Shown piece after piece: positions 1-12,100 of a stretch of 64,000 nucleotides of DNA. This DNA comes from Romanomermis culicivorax. Lineage: Eukaryota; Nematoda; Enoplea; Mermithida; Mermithidae. Below the pieces are notes generated by a model. It worked only from the letters and a program-made list of their open reading frames with translations. It ran no database searches and was not told the origin of the DNA. Positions within the stretch are counted from its first letter, which is position 1, and each line of letters starts with the position of its first letter. The DNA lies in contig CAWUHX010000040.1 in assembly GCA_963922205.1 (NCBI GenBank), positions 186,001-250,000 of the forward strand. Direction: 5' to 3'. A program made the position numbers and the translations under genes.

Positions 1-3000
1 CAATATCGTCTATTGGGAGTATGATCAGTTGATCTTTGGTGCTATAGTCACGTTCAACAACTTCCAACACATTAGCCATATACAAGGATATAATATTGGA
101 AGGTTGATGGTAGCGCGGCGTATGTTCCGATAGCGGTATTTTGTTCACATTATTTTTGATTTTCATCATAGCCACATTTTGGAGTGTAATCTTTTCGTAG
201 AAGTTGCCCACAAATGCCCCTCGTATAGTCACTCTACCAACGAGGTACCCGATATCTGTATCAATGACATCAATTTGCAGATCGTCGACGATTTTACGGG
301 CCACAATTAAATGCGTTATAGATGTATTTAGAAACCGCGCTTGTTGATTCACTAGATTGAAATCCACAGTTAATCCCATCATTCCCGAAGCATCCACGTC
401 TAGAGTCACTTCATCAAAGTTAAGGGTACCATTATTCATCGTTCCATTGATCAGCACCAAATATTGACCGTGGTCGAGTATAAAACGCGTCTTGTGCTCG
501 AGGGAATTGTGGACAATGTGCAATGCGGATAAATTTTGCTGTGGTGCGAAAAGCACGGATTCCGAGTCCGTGATGGAATGCCCGAGCAAGATTTTCACAC
601 CCAATTGTTTCACTTTGGACTTGAAACGACGGAGTATTTTTTCTGTGCTCATTTCACTGTCGACGATCAGTGTGGAAGAGTTTGGTGACAAAAGCAACTT
701 GCTTCCGTCGGCGAAAGATACGAGCATGGTGTTGTTCACGGGACTTCGACAAACAAGCTCCACTTTGGACGATGGTCGATAATGAAATATTACTTTTTGG
801 AGAGCATCCTTCTCTAAAAATTCAATTTTCACCAGTTTGGTGAAATTTTGCAGCAAAGCTATGTGATTATTGGACGTGTTTTCATGTAAATAAATGTGCA
901 CATTGGTGTTAGCTGCGCTGCCGACGATATACGTAAAATTTCCACTTCTTGCATAATTTTTGACTACAGTATGACCTTGTAGGACAAAGGTCACATTGTG
1001 GGAGCAATGTACATTCTGAATAACTATACTGTCCGGATTGTTTGTGCTTCCACCCAATGTCGAAACTTGCCTCAAACTACAATCTATGATATTCAATTTG
1101 TCTGCGAGTCCTCTTCTGCCGAGCAGGGATTCAATGTCGTGGAGCGCCAGCCAAATTTTGTGATTCGAATATAATCTATTGCTGTTGTAGTGAACTACAG
1201 TATCATTGAGGGATGAAAAATCTACTGCATCGAATCCCGAGGCACCATGCAAAATCCCCGAAGCGTTGCTACTGGTCACGATAAATTTGTCACTGTTCGC
1301 CCCACCCAGGATATACTTTTCTCCTGTTGCGAGATGGAAAATATTTTTGATGTTCATGAAGCCTTTAACAACATCGTGGCCATTGTCAAGTTGGAGATAT
1401 GCAATGGGGTCCGCATTTTTCACGAGCTTGCTAACACCGAATGCATTATGACATGCATATCCTGCAATAATATGTTGACTGGTTTTATTGAACTTTGATG
1501 AAAATCCGCCTTTGGCTAGAATAATAAACTGCTCCATCTTGTGGATCAGGTTATCAACTGAAGTTTGTAAACGGGTCCAAAAATGGGGTTTTTCGACTTC
1601 GGATGACTCCTGATGCAAGGGACATATAATTTGCATGGAATTTCCGACTACGGGTGATGCACGGCTCACCTTTATTGGCACCAAATTTTGCAAATCAATA
1701 ATCGAATTTTGTCTCATTTTCAACTGTTTGTCCACAATTTCACCGGACTTAACAATTATAGTAGAGCATTGATCCTGGGACTTTAAAAATGCTGCTGCCT
1801 TTTCGACTAAATGATCATTAGCAGCTTTTTCATCAATCAATTCATGAATATTCGACACATGATTCAAATGAAGGAAAGCTCGAAACGTCTCTTCTATGCT
1901 TTCCTCAGTGGACAATGGTATAACATTTTCGACGGCTCTCATCCGGCTAATAGTTTGATAGATATTCAATCCCAAAATGAGTGCAGTTCCAGCAATGACA
2001 CCAAGTGGTCCTGTAACAGCGGAAACACCGGCAATGAGTTGAGCCGCTTCCAAGGCTTCCACTGCGGCTGTTATGGCATCGATTGTCAAAAAAGCACCAT
2101 CCACTGCCGCACCCACTAAGGCTGATGTATCATTTTTGTTTCGCAGGTAATGAATAATGTTGGACCCGAAATCGTACAAAACATACATGGAAATGGCTCT
2201 ACCGACACCAAAGCCCAATGCTTTAGTGGCTAAACCCGAAAATTTGGCTCCATTGGATATTAGTGAGACGCCTTTTGTGGTAAGGGCACTTCCCAAGGTC
2301 GATGAGAATGTCGCTCCGAGCAAAAAGGCAGCATCTTTCACAGCAGATAATTTTTCGCCATTGACAATGTCAGCGATAAGGTCCCGAACCATAAAACCCA
2401 TCATCATATAATTGCATACAGCAGCCAAGTTTTCTAGACCACTCTTTGGGACACCCTGTGTTTCATAAAGATCAGCATCATCGTCCTCGAAACATCCAAC
2501 TGGGCTTCTTTTCGACCTAGAACATCGCGTCAAAAAATCTTCTTTGGTCAACAAATTCCCATCCACGTGGTCACTATCCTCCTCCATAACCAAATCGATA
2601 TGATAATTTGTCATCGCATCAACTTTTGAATGTAGCATTTGACGCATAGCGTTCAAACCTTGACCATCAAGTTTTCTAGAACTGAATTTAAAATTTATGG
2701 TCACCAATTCGACGGAGTCGATGGTTTTTTCAACGAGGCTTTCTTCTTCGTCGTCTATGGAATCATCATCAGATCCACTACCTTCATCACTGTCGCTATT
2801 AGAATCAGTTTCGTCATTAGAAATATCATCAGTTTTCTGATCAGAATTCAAATTGAACGTGTATTGTATCGAGGATAGTGATGGTTCCAAGGAAAATCTA
2901 TTCTTCGATTTCAATTGTCTATGAAATATGCCTTCGAGCAAAGCTTTGAAATTTGAGGCATATTCGAATGGAGTATCACGGTCAAATATAGACGGTCGAA

Positions 3001-5032
3001 CTAGGTTGGAATATTTGGAAATATAGCAAAACAATTCATCGTATAATCCATGTAAATTGTCTTTCGCTGAATTTTTCAGGTAAATATCGATCGGCATGTG
3101 ATCAACTTTGCCAATAATGATTTCATTGATTTTTAAACTTTTTGCAAATGTGAAACCAATTTTGATCTCTCGTACTAAATCACAAGAGGATGCAGTCGTT
3201 TTCAAAAAACTTTGGAAAACGTCAATGACAATGGTATCTCCTTCATTGCTGCTATCCGATTTCGTACTTTCAGGATGGAAAATATCGTTTTTCTCGTGTA
3301 TATTCATTAAAATATGCTTGGTTTTAAATGATGGGCTACCTTCGTGAATTTCTACAAAATACGAAACTGCATGCTTGTCATTAGATTTTGCCAAAAATAT
3401 ATTCACGCCGTCGTATTTTTCTAATGTTGAAAATATGCCTAAAAAATATCGGCTAAGAAAATTTGTATTCGCTATATGATAATCCGACTTTTGCGGTTGT
3501 AATATATCAAGTCTTTCAGACAAAAAATCCTTAATCGCTTCCGATTTGCCATTCAAATTCAATTGGATCATTAATTCTTGGAGAAAGTCCAATTCTTTCG
3601 GGATATATCTTTGATTGAAAGTTACACGTCTTTGTCTATAGTCGAGTTTCATGAGCTGATATTTTCCGCTGATTGTGTTCTGTAAATCACAAAGTACAAG
3701 GTCTCTGGATGTGAATTGCGCATATGAGAACGACAATATCGTTGATTCTATAATCATATTGGATTGCAGCACAGGTTCTATTACCAGGAATAGTTCTGCA
3801 CTTTCTCCACTCGGAAGCTTCGTTTCTACAATTTTAACCTCCGTAGTCGAATAAACAACATTCAAAGCCAATAGAGCACCGTGCGTGAATGCAACTTCTT
3901 TCCAATGTAGTCGTTCCATGTTTGCTCCCATCCAAATTCCGGCTATAGAGTAAATTTGACCCACATTTTGGAAAATATTCTTCATGAAACCTTTTCTCGT
4001 ATCCAAAAAATTTAGTGTGCGAAAAATTTTCGACAGCGAACTAACCATATTCTCACCGACGATGAAGCCCAAATTTTCCGTAATGATTAAATTATTCGAA
4101 TGTCGGGGATTATCACTTTCGGGGTAAAAATCAGTGACATGGGTTAGTGTAGGATTGACAGAGCCCATTCGATCATTGAGCGTTTGGAAGGTCATTTCGT
4201 CGCTAAACACTTCACTGAATACTGGGATAGTTCTCAAGCCAGTCTCTTCCGATCGAACATTTTGGATCATATATTCTTTGTAGTTCTTTTTGTAGGTGTC
4301 CAATAGATCAGCATGGGAGTTGAGGTAGATTTCCAAATTTCGAGCAAAATCGGCATTCTCCGGAAGACCTAGTTGCCCAATATATTGCGCAAGATAAGTA
4401 TTAAAATTGACATCCAATCCAACTAAACCATTTCCAAGATTTTTCTTATAAAGGTCATTTACCCACCTATTAAGTTCATAACTTTTGATTAGATTCTTCA
4501 ATTGAGAGTATTCCATTCGGGACAAAAGTCTCGGAGCATTGGACTTTATCTCGCCCAAGAAAAAGTTTCGCACTTTAATTTGGGAATTTTTAGTTAAGAA
4601 AATTAATTTCAAGGTCATAGAATCGGGGTACCAGCCGAAAAATGTTTTATCCAACTCGTATTTTTGGCGTATATCATCGGCGCCTCCGAGGAATATAGCG
4701 AAACTGCAAAAAAAGGGTACAAAATATTCGATATCAAAATTTCGAATTTTCGTCTGTTCTAGAAAAATATTTGTAGCCAAATGATCGAAATTAGACGCGC
4801 CCAATGTCCTATCTTTGATCAAAGCGTCGACCAACTTGTCCATTATAACGTGGTAAACTATACGTTTTCTACCAATGATAAATAATAGCCGAGCTCGTTG
4901 CTTTTTAACCTCTAACGAAAAAATGTTTTTGAGACTATTATCATAACTGTGCAAATATTTTCTTCTCGTGCCATCATGCAAATATATGTCTGGCAGACTC
5001 GGTTTTTCATGCGAAACTTGAATAGAATACAT
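1..5032 (-). CDS. Giant toxin-like protein, paralog A (partial, C-terminus beyond the window)
   Basis: One uninterrupted reading frame of 1677 codons runs from the ATG at 5032 to the window edge with no stop and no intron. The ATG is the first after an in-frame TGA at 5042-5044. It is a clear paralog of the 57960-63242 protein. N-terminal residues 1-835 are not recognised; an acidic Ser/Asp/Glu linker lies near 740-765. C837 and C847 bracket R839-S-K-R842, a furin-type site in a small Cys loop. Then come a helical segment from about 876 (MMGFMVRDLI) and a hydrophobic Gly/Ala-rich stretch near 978-1025, resembling the pore-forming region of TcdA/TcdB-type toxins. The RTX-like stretch that follows has lost several Asp residues compared with the paralog. 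The C-terminal part is beta-rich and asparagine-rich. No signal peptide is visible. The frame and paralogy are certain; the toxin-like role is inferred from domain order only. Confidence 0.85.
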   Translation of the reverse strand, partial: MYSIQVSHEKPSLPDIYLHDGTRRKYLHSYDNSLKNIFSLEVKKQRARLLFIIGRKRIVYHVIMDKLVDALIKDRTLGASNFDHLATNIFLEQTKIRNFDIEYFVPFFCSFAIFLGGADDIRQKYELDKTFFGWYPDSMTLKLIFLTKNSQIKVRNFFLGEIKSNAPRLLSRMEYSQLKNLIKSYELNRWVNDLYKKNLGNGLVGLDVNFNTYLAQYIGQLGLPENADFARNLEIYLNSHADLLDTYKKNYKEYMIQNVRSEETGLRTIPVFSEVFSDEMTFQTLNDRMGSVNPTLTHVTDFYPESDNPRHSNNLIITENLGFIVGENMVSSLSKIFRTLNFLDTRKGFMKNIFQNVGQIYSIAGIWMGANMERLHWKEVAFTHGALLALNVVYSTTEVKIVETKLPSGESAELFLVIEPVLQSNMIIESTILSFSYAQFTSRDLVLCDLQNTISGKYQLMKLDYRQRRVTFNQRYIPKELDFLQELMIQLNLNGKSEAIKDFLSERLDILQPQKSDYHIANTNFLSRYFLGIFSTLEKYDGVNIFLAKSNDKHAVSYFVEIHEGSPSFKTKHILMNIHEKNDIFHPESTKSDSSNEGDTIVIDVFQSFLKTTASSCDLVREIKIGFTFAKSLKINEIIIGKVDHMPIDIYLKNSAKDNLHGLYDELFCYISKYSNLVRPSIFDRDTPFEYASNFKALLEGIFHRQLKSKNRFSLEPSLSSIQYTFNLNSDQKTDDISNDETDSNSDSDEGSGSDDDSIDDEEESLVEKTIDSVELVTINFKFSSRKLDGQGLNAMRQMLHSKVDAMTNYHIDLVMEEDSDHVDGNLLTKEDFLTRCSRSKRSPVGCFEDDDADLYETQGVPKSGLENLAAVCNYMMMGFMVRDLIADIVNGEKLSAVKDAAFLLGATFSSTLGSALTTKGVSLISNGAKFSGLATKALGFGVGRAISMYVLYDFGSNIIHYLRNKNDTSALVGAAVDGAFLTIDAITAAVEALEAAQLIAGVSAVTGPLGVIAGTALILGLNIYQTISRMRAVENVIPLSTEESIEETFRAFLHLNHVSNIHELIDEKAANDHLVEKAAAFLKSQDQCSTIIVKSGEIVDKQLKMRQNSIIDLQNLVPIKVSRASPVVGNSMQIICPLHQESSEVEKPHFWTRLQTSVDNLIHKMEQFIILAKGGFSSKFNKTSQHIIAGYACHNAFGVSKLVKNADPIAYLQLDNGHDVVKGFMNIKNIFHLATGEKYILGGANSDKFIVTSSNASGILHGASGFDAVDFSSLNDTVVHYNSNRLYSNHKIWLALHDIESLLGRRGLADKLNIIDCSLRQVSTLGGSTNNPDSIVIQNVHCSHNVTFVLQGHTVVKNYARSGNFTYIVGSAANTNVHIYLHENTSNNHIALLQNFTKLVKIEFLEKDALQKVIFHYRPSSKVELVCRSPVNNTMLVSFADGSKLLLSPNSSTLIVDSEMSTEKILRRFKSKVKQLGVKILLGHSITDSESVLFAPQQNLSALHIVHNSLEHKTRFILDHGQYLVLINGTMNNGTLNFDEVTLDVDASGMMGLTVDFNLVNQQARFLNTSITHLIVARKIVDDLQIDVIDTDIGYLVGRVTIRGAFVGNFYEKITLQNVAMMKIKNNVNKIPLSEHTPRYHQPSNIISLYMANVLEVVERDYSTKDQLIILPIDDI

Positions 5033-5495
5033 ACTATGGTGTCATGGCGCAGTAAAAAAGATGAGTCTAACCTGGCGGCAGAACAAAGTTTTGCTTAATA
5101 CATAATATAAGGCACGAATATGTTAAACAAACAAGGCATATCGAGCTAGAATCACGTGAATAAGTTATTGTTTGAACTTTATCCCAATTCAAGCCGACCT
5201 ATGCTTTTTCAACATTGCGGCTGTCGGTGCCAACCTCGCCATGTATAGCAATACAAATTTGTTGGCACTATGTCGCTGTGTCTGATTAGGATTTTACGTG
5301 ATTTTGTCTACCATATCAGCATGAATGCTGAGGGAAAGAATGTCATCAGAAAATTCTCGCTGCTTCTTATTCCAAGTATTTTTCAATTCTAAAAAGTAAA
5401 CTGTAGTAATATTCTGGTGTTTTATAATGGTATATTGTGCAAAAATCTGATGTAAAAGTCATTGGATCTCTGCACTTTCTTCCAAAATTTTTTTG
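5033..5495. other. Upstream flank of paralog A, no feature recognised
   Basis: No coding exon, repeat copy or RNA gene is recognised. This stretch should hold the promoter and 5' UTR of paralog A. A convincing T-rich splice acceptor like that before paralog B is not evident. Confidence 0.3.
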
Positions 5496-5499
5496 GGTA

Positions 5500-5890
5500 C
5501 ACCTTCCCATTTTTCCTATAGCTGGAAAAACCAGGCTTTACAGGACCATATGGCCATATAAGTGCACACCTCATATCAGAGGGCCTCGCTTACCACCCAG
5601 TGGGGGCCACATTCCACAGGCTGGCATCTGCCTGACAAGCAGAACTTGCTGAGCTATCTACCGCATAATCGAACAGGCTCACCTCCACATTTGCTGCACT
5701 ATCACCAAGATGCTAAGTGGGCTGTGTAGACCACGATAAGCAGCATTCTGAGCTTATCCCCACAATTTATCTTCCACGAAACAATGAAAGGCTGTGTCTA
5801 CCTGGGCTAGCTACCAGGAATTAAAATTCGGGTTTCACTTACAATCGAATCTGGTTGTTGTACACCGAAATCCAAATGCTTCTTGAGATT
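5500..5890 (-). repeat. SINE-D family copy (tRNA-headed dispersed repeat)
   Basis: On the minus strand this matches the plus-strand copies near 30490-30800 and 31385-32530: a tRNA-like head with a GATTCGATT B-box, then a body containing 'tagctagcccagg', 'caagtcctgctt' (here degenerate) and 'caggcagatgccagcctgtggaatg'. Boundaries are approximate. Confidence 0.6.
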
Positions 5891-6373
5891 AGTAGTCATA
5901 GATGATAACCACTAGATCAAGACGCCCTCCTCATACTTTCTTACTGTAACTCAAGCTCTACCTTTCTATAGTATTCTATAGTGTTTCTGCAAACTCCTCT
6001 CATCTTTTGATTTTGGCCAGCCCATGGCAGCTGCAATGCTTTCCCATCCCAGGGCCAGGATAGTGGTTAAGATTCTCGCTAGACCAAGGATTAAGAATCC
6101 CCACCAAAAAGCCTGACTCTAATAAGGCCCTGTGTTCTGATTTCTGACCTCTACTAAGAATCTGAGTTGTACCATTTGATCATTGCTGCTTTTTTTCAGC
6201 TGCCTCAATGTCATCGCCATCAATCCATAAAAACAGGATATTGTGGTATGTTTTTCATTGTGTATGTTCAGTCCTGCCAGTTGCTGCTCTTCATTTTTCT
6301 TGTAATATTGGCAATTACACATTGCTATTGACATACTTATTCATGACTTCTTTGAGAATTCGCTCCAAATGTG
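5891..6373. other. Intergenic, nothing recognised
   Basis: No supported gene or repeat. A 71-codon minus-strand ORF at 6119-6334 has no recognisable similarity and no splice context. Confidence 0.25.
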
Positions 6374-6835
6374 TTTGACACGTATTGGGTAAACGCGTTG
6401 CCATTGTAACCATCACCAAGCACTGTTCGAAAAATAATGCTCGTCCAGGATTCGAACCTGAGTCTCTGTGATTATAGTGCAGCGTTCTTTCATTTGAACT
6501 ACCCAGCCAGTGTTGCCATTGTTAGGAAGGGGTGACATTCGGCCCTGGGACATGTGACATTCCCCCCTTGAAAGAAGGACGACCTTGTCCATTGAAGATG
6601 CAGGCTCCTGCAGTCCACCAACATGGGACCATCCAAGCCTCGCCATGACACATATTGGGTAAACGTCTTGCCATTGTAACCATCGCCAAACACAGTTCGA
6701 AAAATGATGCTCATCGGGGATTCGAACCCAGGTCCAGTGACTATAGTGCAGCATTCTTCCATTAGAACTACCGAGCCGGTGTTGCGATTGTTACCAAGGG
6801 GTGATGTACGGCCGTGTGACACATGACATGTTTAA
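6374..6835 (-). repeat. Two tandem copies of a tRNA-headed SINE, about 270 bp apart
   Basis: The block starting 'cacgtattgggtaaacg' (6379) recurs as 'cacatattgggtaaacg' (6649). On the minus strand each copy contains a tRNA-like head with A-box-like TAGTTCTAATGGAAG and a clear B-box GGGTTCGAATCCC. The acceptor arms do not pair fully, so these are SINE heads rather than functional tRNA genes. Confidence 0.6.
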
Positions 6836-6899
6836 TAACACTACTCCTTACCTTTCAGATCTTAACTTGTTTAGCTTGAATTTCTCGCCTTTTCTTGAA

Positions 6900-7870
6900 T
6901 CAGACTAGTTGCACTTGCATTTTTCATTGTTTCAAGACATAATTTTCAAATATTTGGGACATATTTTTTTACAATCAATCGTTTCCGGAAAAAATAAAAA
7001 ATGTGTCCTAAAAACTATGGTTGAGCATAGGGAATCAACGAAAAATCAACAAAATCAAGAATATGTAAAAATCATGTTCCAAACAAATTTTTGCTGTAAA
7101 AATAAAACCATTAGATTTCAAGAGTCATACTAAAAAATTTTTCTACATCAAGCTTTGAGCATACTTTCTACATCAATGTGGTGCATGGTCCTCGACAAAC
7201 TTAACTTGCACAAAAATTTTCAAAAACGCTTGTAAGTTGAGGATCTAGTGGCCTAGTGGCTTACTCACCAAAATTTTACAAAAATATTTTGGGACATGAT
7301 TTAAGTTATCTGGGACATGATTTGTATTTATTCGGGAGACAAATTTTGCTGATTCTCTATGCTTAAGCAGTGTTTTTGGGACACCCTTTTCATTGTTTCC
7401 AGACACCTTTTTCACTTGTTCCCAACACATTTTTATACAAAACACATGAAAATCACCACCCTAAGCAATGAAAAACGTGTCCCAAATCAATGCTTAAGCA
7501 TAGGGATTCAAGAAATGAATGTTGAGAATACGTGAGAATTGTGTCCCAAACAAAATTTTGTGTGAAAATTTTGTAGAAAAACTTGTAAAACCATAAAACC
7601 ATAAGATTCTAAGAGTCGCATTTAAATTTTTTGGGAGACATTTCAACATCAATTCTCGAGTCTAGTTTCAACAATGAGGTCGAATTTTACTCTTAAAGCT
7701 TCAGGCATACTTTCTACATTGATATGAAATTTTACATGGTAAAGCTTCAGGCGTACTTTCTACACCCTCCGTATGGCCCGACCCATTATTTATCTACACT
7801 TCCTGTATTGCCCCACACAGAGTGGTATACTTTGATGCCCACATTTTGTATACAGGTACCTTTTGTTTAC
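6900..7870. repeat. AT-rich dispersed repeat, internally duplicated ('tactttctac' family)
   Basis: Motifs recur in both orientations: 'agcatagggaatca', 'caaattttgctg', and the phrase 'aaagcttcaggcgtactttctac'. The same phrases recur at 46190-46360, 49640-50110 and 51350-51560. The tail at 7740-7870 ('tggtatactttgatgcc') matches 51475-51500 closely. No protein-coding content is recognised. Confidence 0.5.
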
Positions 7871-10800
7871 TCCTCTGTGGGCCTGTATAATTGCTTTCAT
7901 GCACTCTTAAAAATCCTAACCCTGAGCTATAACCAGAACCCATAAAACTTCACAAGGTCTACAATTTTGTTCAATGCTGTAAGATGATGCAGCTGTAAGA
8001 CAACCTAATTTATTTTTGTTCCAAAAATACTTCAGTAAGAAGAGCAGTGTAAAATAGGTATAGCATGCACACATTTCATCATTGTTTGCACCTCGATTCT
8101 AAAATTTCCCATCTTAAGTAAGACAAGATTTCACAACATGAGAGTCTCCCCTCCAGAAGATTCGATAGAGCGAATTTAAAAGTAGTGCCTTGTAAAGCAT
8201 TCAATTTTGTGTCCATAGTATGTAAACAAATTTTACCTGAATTTTGTGGTCCTAACTTCTCTATTTTGTCTGCTTCTGACTTTCTTGCGTTGGAGCAGCC
8301 CTGAAAAGCTAATTCAGAAGGCAAATTGGTCAGTCTGATTGAAAAATATCTGACTACAGCAACCTGTTTTAAAAAATTGATGGAAACCCTATTTGGAACC
8401 CAGACAGCCACATTTATTCTCACGGGATGCTGGACTTTGAGCATTTTAAAAGTCGGAAGTACTACATATCCTATCAGATTCTATTTATTCAGAAGTAAAA
8501 TTCTTTTCAGGCGACCCTCAGGAGTGCAATGCCTATCCCAATCTGACACAGTCCTGTCAGTTTTTGGAAGACACCACAAGTACAACATGCCCCACAATGC
8601 TGCGCCTGAATGCCTGCTGTTCCTACTGTAGAACGAGTTTGTCAGTGAAGTTTTATTATTCTCTTGTGTCTCGTCTTTTATATTATAAGTATTATTTTGC
8701 CTGTACTTTACTCGCCTCGTGTTCATATTAGTGAGACATCATTTTTTTGGAAGGGTCATTTAATGGTAAGTCTTTATATTTGGTAAGAAATTGTTTTATT
8801 TGTGTTTTAAAGGGTGTGACCTAGTCTGGCTAGTTTTAGTAAGGGTTTCTTGAGTAAAAAATATTTATGCTGTGGACTTCTTGCCCCTTGGTGATGAGTC
8901 ATTCCCACTTTTGAGACAGGCGCCAGTACGCACTCACATTGAAGTCGAATCCTGGCTATCATTTACTCTTGTGAATTTTACCTTCTTCCTACGACCCCAT
9001 GGATTACGGAGACAAATCGGTCTGAGCTTTCAAGACCTCTAAAATTTTCAAATCTAACACATACGCATATCTTATAACATAGTGCCCATGGGTGTTCATG
9101 TCTGAACACACCTGAGCCAGTGCTGTGTTGTCTTCACTTTTGAACTCCGTGATTCTGTAAACCATATTTCATTATTATATTGGTAAATAGTACCAAAACA
9201 ACCTGGGACATTCTACAACACCGATAAATGTACTAGAGGCTCCATGTTAATTTGATGGACGTTGTATCCTTGCAGGCACATTCCACCTATAGAATTTATT
9301 TTCATATTGTCCATGGGTTCAGAACCCTGTCATTTTCATTGAGTCGGCAATATTTTCCTTATTGTTTCTCGTTTTTTAATTTTCAGTATTTTTCCCTTTT
9401 TTCTGTTATGTATTTTTTCTACGTCTGGTTCACCATGGCTATACGCTGAAATCATCGTAAACAAGTCAACCTTTACATGAATGCCTTGATAGTCACGCAA
9501 TTTCGAGGATATGTGTAGATTAGCATCTGAATAATCATTATTGACGCCATTCCCTAATTATCTTCATCATTATAAAGGAGTCTAATTTCCTTCTTGAGCA
9601 CATACAGTTTCCTAATTAAAATTAATTTTCTCTCGCCATGATAATGATACATGTGTCTATATTTTTATTCAAGGAATTTTCAATCTCTGAATAACCTTTC
9701 ATTTTCTTGTTAGCTTCATCAGTGTTAATAGTTTGTCTTTGCTTGGCATTGAATATGCACATTTCTTCACTTATCAGTATACTTCAGCAGCGAGGAAATT
9801 CTGCTTTTGAAAGTCTGGTGTCGTGCCAAAGTCAGATACCTTATGTGGGTAAGATCTAAATTCCCTGATTCCATGGCTAAGGGAATATCATGACTAGAAA
9901 CTAATACCTTCTAGGTCATCCCCTCCAAGACCTGAGCCCATTTTGTCCGCAGGCAGAGCCAAAGAAGCCTAGTTTAGCAGGTGTTATTTCCAGTCTCTAA
10001 TTGGGTCAAAAGATGTCAGCAATACAACTAAAGCGACTATTGGTTTGTACATGACTTACTTACTGGAAAGAGTTTCCTATTATTAAAAGACAGTACAGTG
10101 CACCAATCCTCTAGCCGCTAGACACAAAATTCCCTTGCAGCATAACCTAAGTTTGCTGAAACTGGAACTGAGACAAGCTTGCAATAGGAAAGTTTACAGG
10201 GTTGGTCCAGCTGCTTCCTGCACACTCCCAGCTAAAACTAGAAACTACCTAAAGACCGACATCCAGGTAATGATAAAACTAAACCCTGATGCTGCTGGTG
10301 TTGGTGCCCAGCTCCACTTATTGCTATAAACTAATGTAAATCAGGAAGTAGTCCCCTTGCCAAATGACAGAAAATCTTATAGAAGGTCTGGAAAATATCC
10401 TTATAAGGCCAAATGACGGATATTGTGTTTTTTAACATGAGATGTTGCACAGCCTATAACATACGTATCCCAACCTTCAGTTAGGCAGTGCATGGAATAG
10501 CATGTGGTAATACACAGATTATGTTCGGATTGATGTGGAACATGCAGAATTTAGTTTTAAAAAACTATGTAGGTTCACCACTAGGTCACTCTTGCCACAA
10601 GTACATTTTTGCCATCAACTATCGTTCTCTCAATCTTTGCTAGTCTAGCTTTGAAATTAAATTTGGTTGTACTAGGAGTCCAGCCTTCGATTGAGGAGGC
10701 GCATTGTTCAGGATTGCAATTGGATATGAAGGGTTTAAAGATACGTTGAATATAAATTGTTATTTTATCATCTCAATTAGTTTGAACGGATAATTTCAAG

Positions 10801-11514
10801 GCTCAAACTGCAAGGTGGTCCCAGTTATGTTTTACTCTTATTGAGGGTAAAGAATACGATTTAGCATACACATAAAATCTGTATAAAATGTTATATAAAT
10901 TAGCCTAATGTAATGTCAGGTGCAAAAACTTGTTCAAGAATCTCGCATAATCTTTATTATGGAGTTCATAAAGATCTTGAACATTGCTTAAATTTAAGGT
11001 TTAGACATTATGTATGAGGTAACTTTCCTTATGTTTAATGTTTTCTGTTTGCCATAAAATTAAGTATAACATCGGTCTGTATAAAAAGTTATATAAACTA
11101 GCCTGATGTAGTGTCAGGTGCAAGGATTTTTACAGGATCTTTCCAGTATCTACAGAAGAGAATCAATGCAGAGTCTTGCATAGTTACAAAGATGTTACAT
11201 AGATCATACAACTGTCCAATTTAAGTAAGTTTAGACGTGGCGAAGATCTTGCATTGCACCTGACTATACGTGAATCTTCTGTGGACAAAAAAGACATTGC
11301 ACTGATGAGGAAGGATCATGCGTTAGTATAGATCATATGGACAAATGTCAGATGAATGCCAGATCTTGAACCTGCATCGCAGTTTTACTGGGCAGAATCA
11401 GCAGACTATCAAATAAGCAGACTTGCACTGGATTACAGGAAAATATAGGAATGATAAATACCTCTTCACCTGCTGAAGCCCAATTTTTCTGAAAGTCAGT
11501 CACCACGTTGAAAA
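7871..11514. other. Long intergenic stretch without a recognised gene
   Basis: Overlapping ORFs of 81-121 codons lie on both strands at 8079-8726 (minus 8079-8444 and 8481-8726, plus 8326-8631). None has recognisable similarity or obvious splice context; they may be remnants of a mobile element. A short direct duplication is visible, with 'gttatataaattagcctaatgtaatgtcaggtgcaa' near 10890 and a diverged copy near 11088. Otherwise nothing is recognised. Confidence 0.3.
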
Positions 11515-12100
11515 ATTGTGATTTTTGGGGATGTAATTACAATAGCACTCATTCCATCTATGCAAAATTGTACGGACGGAAGCATGCCAATGTTGGAAGA
11601 AAGTTTGATAATGATTCATTCTTCTTCCACACATATTATCATGTACACATTTGCTAATCTATCTTTTGTTATTATTGCCCCAGTAAAATGGGGACGTCTA
11701 ATATTATCATTTCCATATTAATGTATTATTATTTATCACCTGCCATATTAGTGGAAGCGGGAGTGGATGTGGGTGATTGGAATTACCTTTGGAGGATCTT
11801 ACCTCATTACGGATGTTGAGCTTAGTGAGTTTTTTGTTTTAAGTAAAGCCATCAGGAAGCAGCATGAGCTGGACTCTTTTCTATTGCAAGTTTCAATTAG
11901 TTGCCAGTTACTGTAGCTTAGCTTATGCAGTAGCTGAAAGTCATGTTTAGTATGCTAAAGAACTGTTGCACTGTACCAATGTTTTCTTATAGTAAACTCT
12001 TTTGAGTGGCCCACAGTATTCGGTCATGTACAACCTATTAGTCTTTAGTCGTATTGCTTATGTCACTTGACTTAGCCAGAGATCTAGACAAAACATGAGA
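11515..12100 (+). repeat. R640 dispersed repeat, copy 1
   Basis: Three direct copies of this roughly 600-650 bp repeat are present: here, 16905-17545 and 23695-24800. Shared landmarks in order are 'ggggatgt..tta', 'catctatgcaaaattg', 'tggaagcgggag', 'ctgttgcactgt', 'gtacaa(c/g)c(c/t)att' and a terminal 'cagagayctaracaaaacat'. No coding capacity is recognised. Confidence 0.6.

Noticed and set aside
1-5032. Plus-strand ORFs over the two giant genes
   Set aside because: Short antisense shadows of long minus-strand frames with conserved protein content.
8079-8726. Overlapping 81-121 codon ORFs as a possible gene
   Set aside because: No recognisable domain, no splice context and open frames on both strands; left as unexplained sequence.
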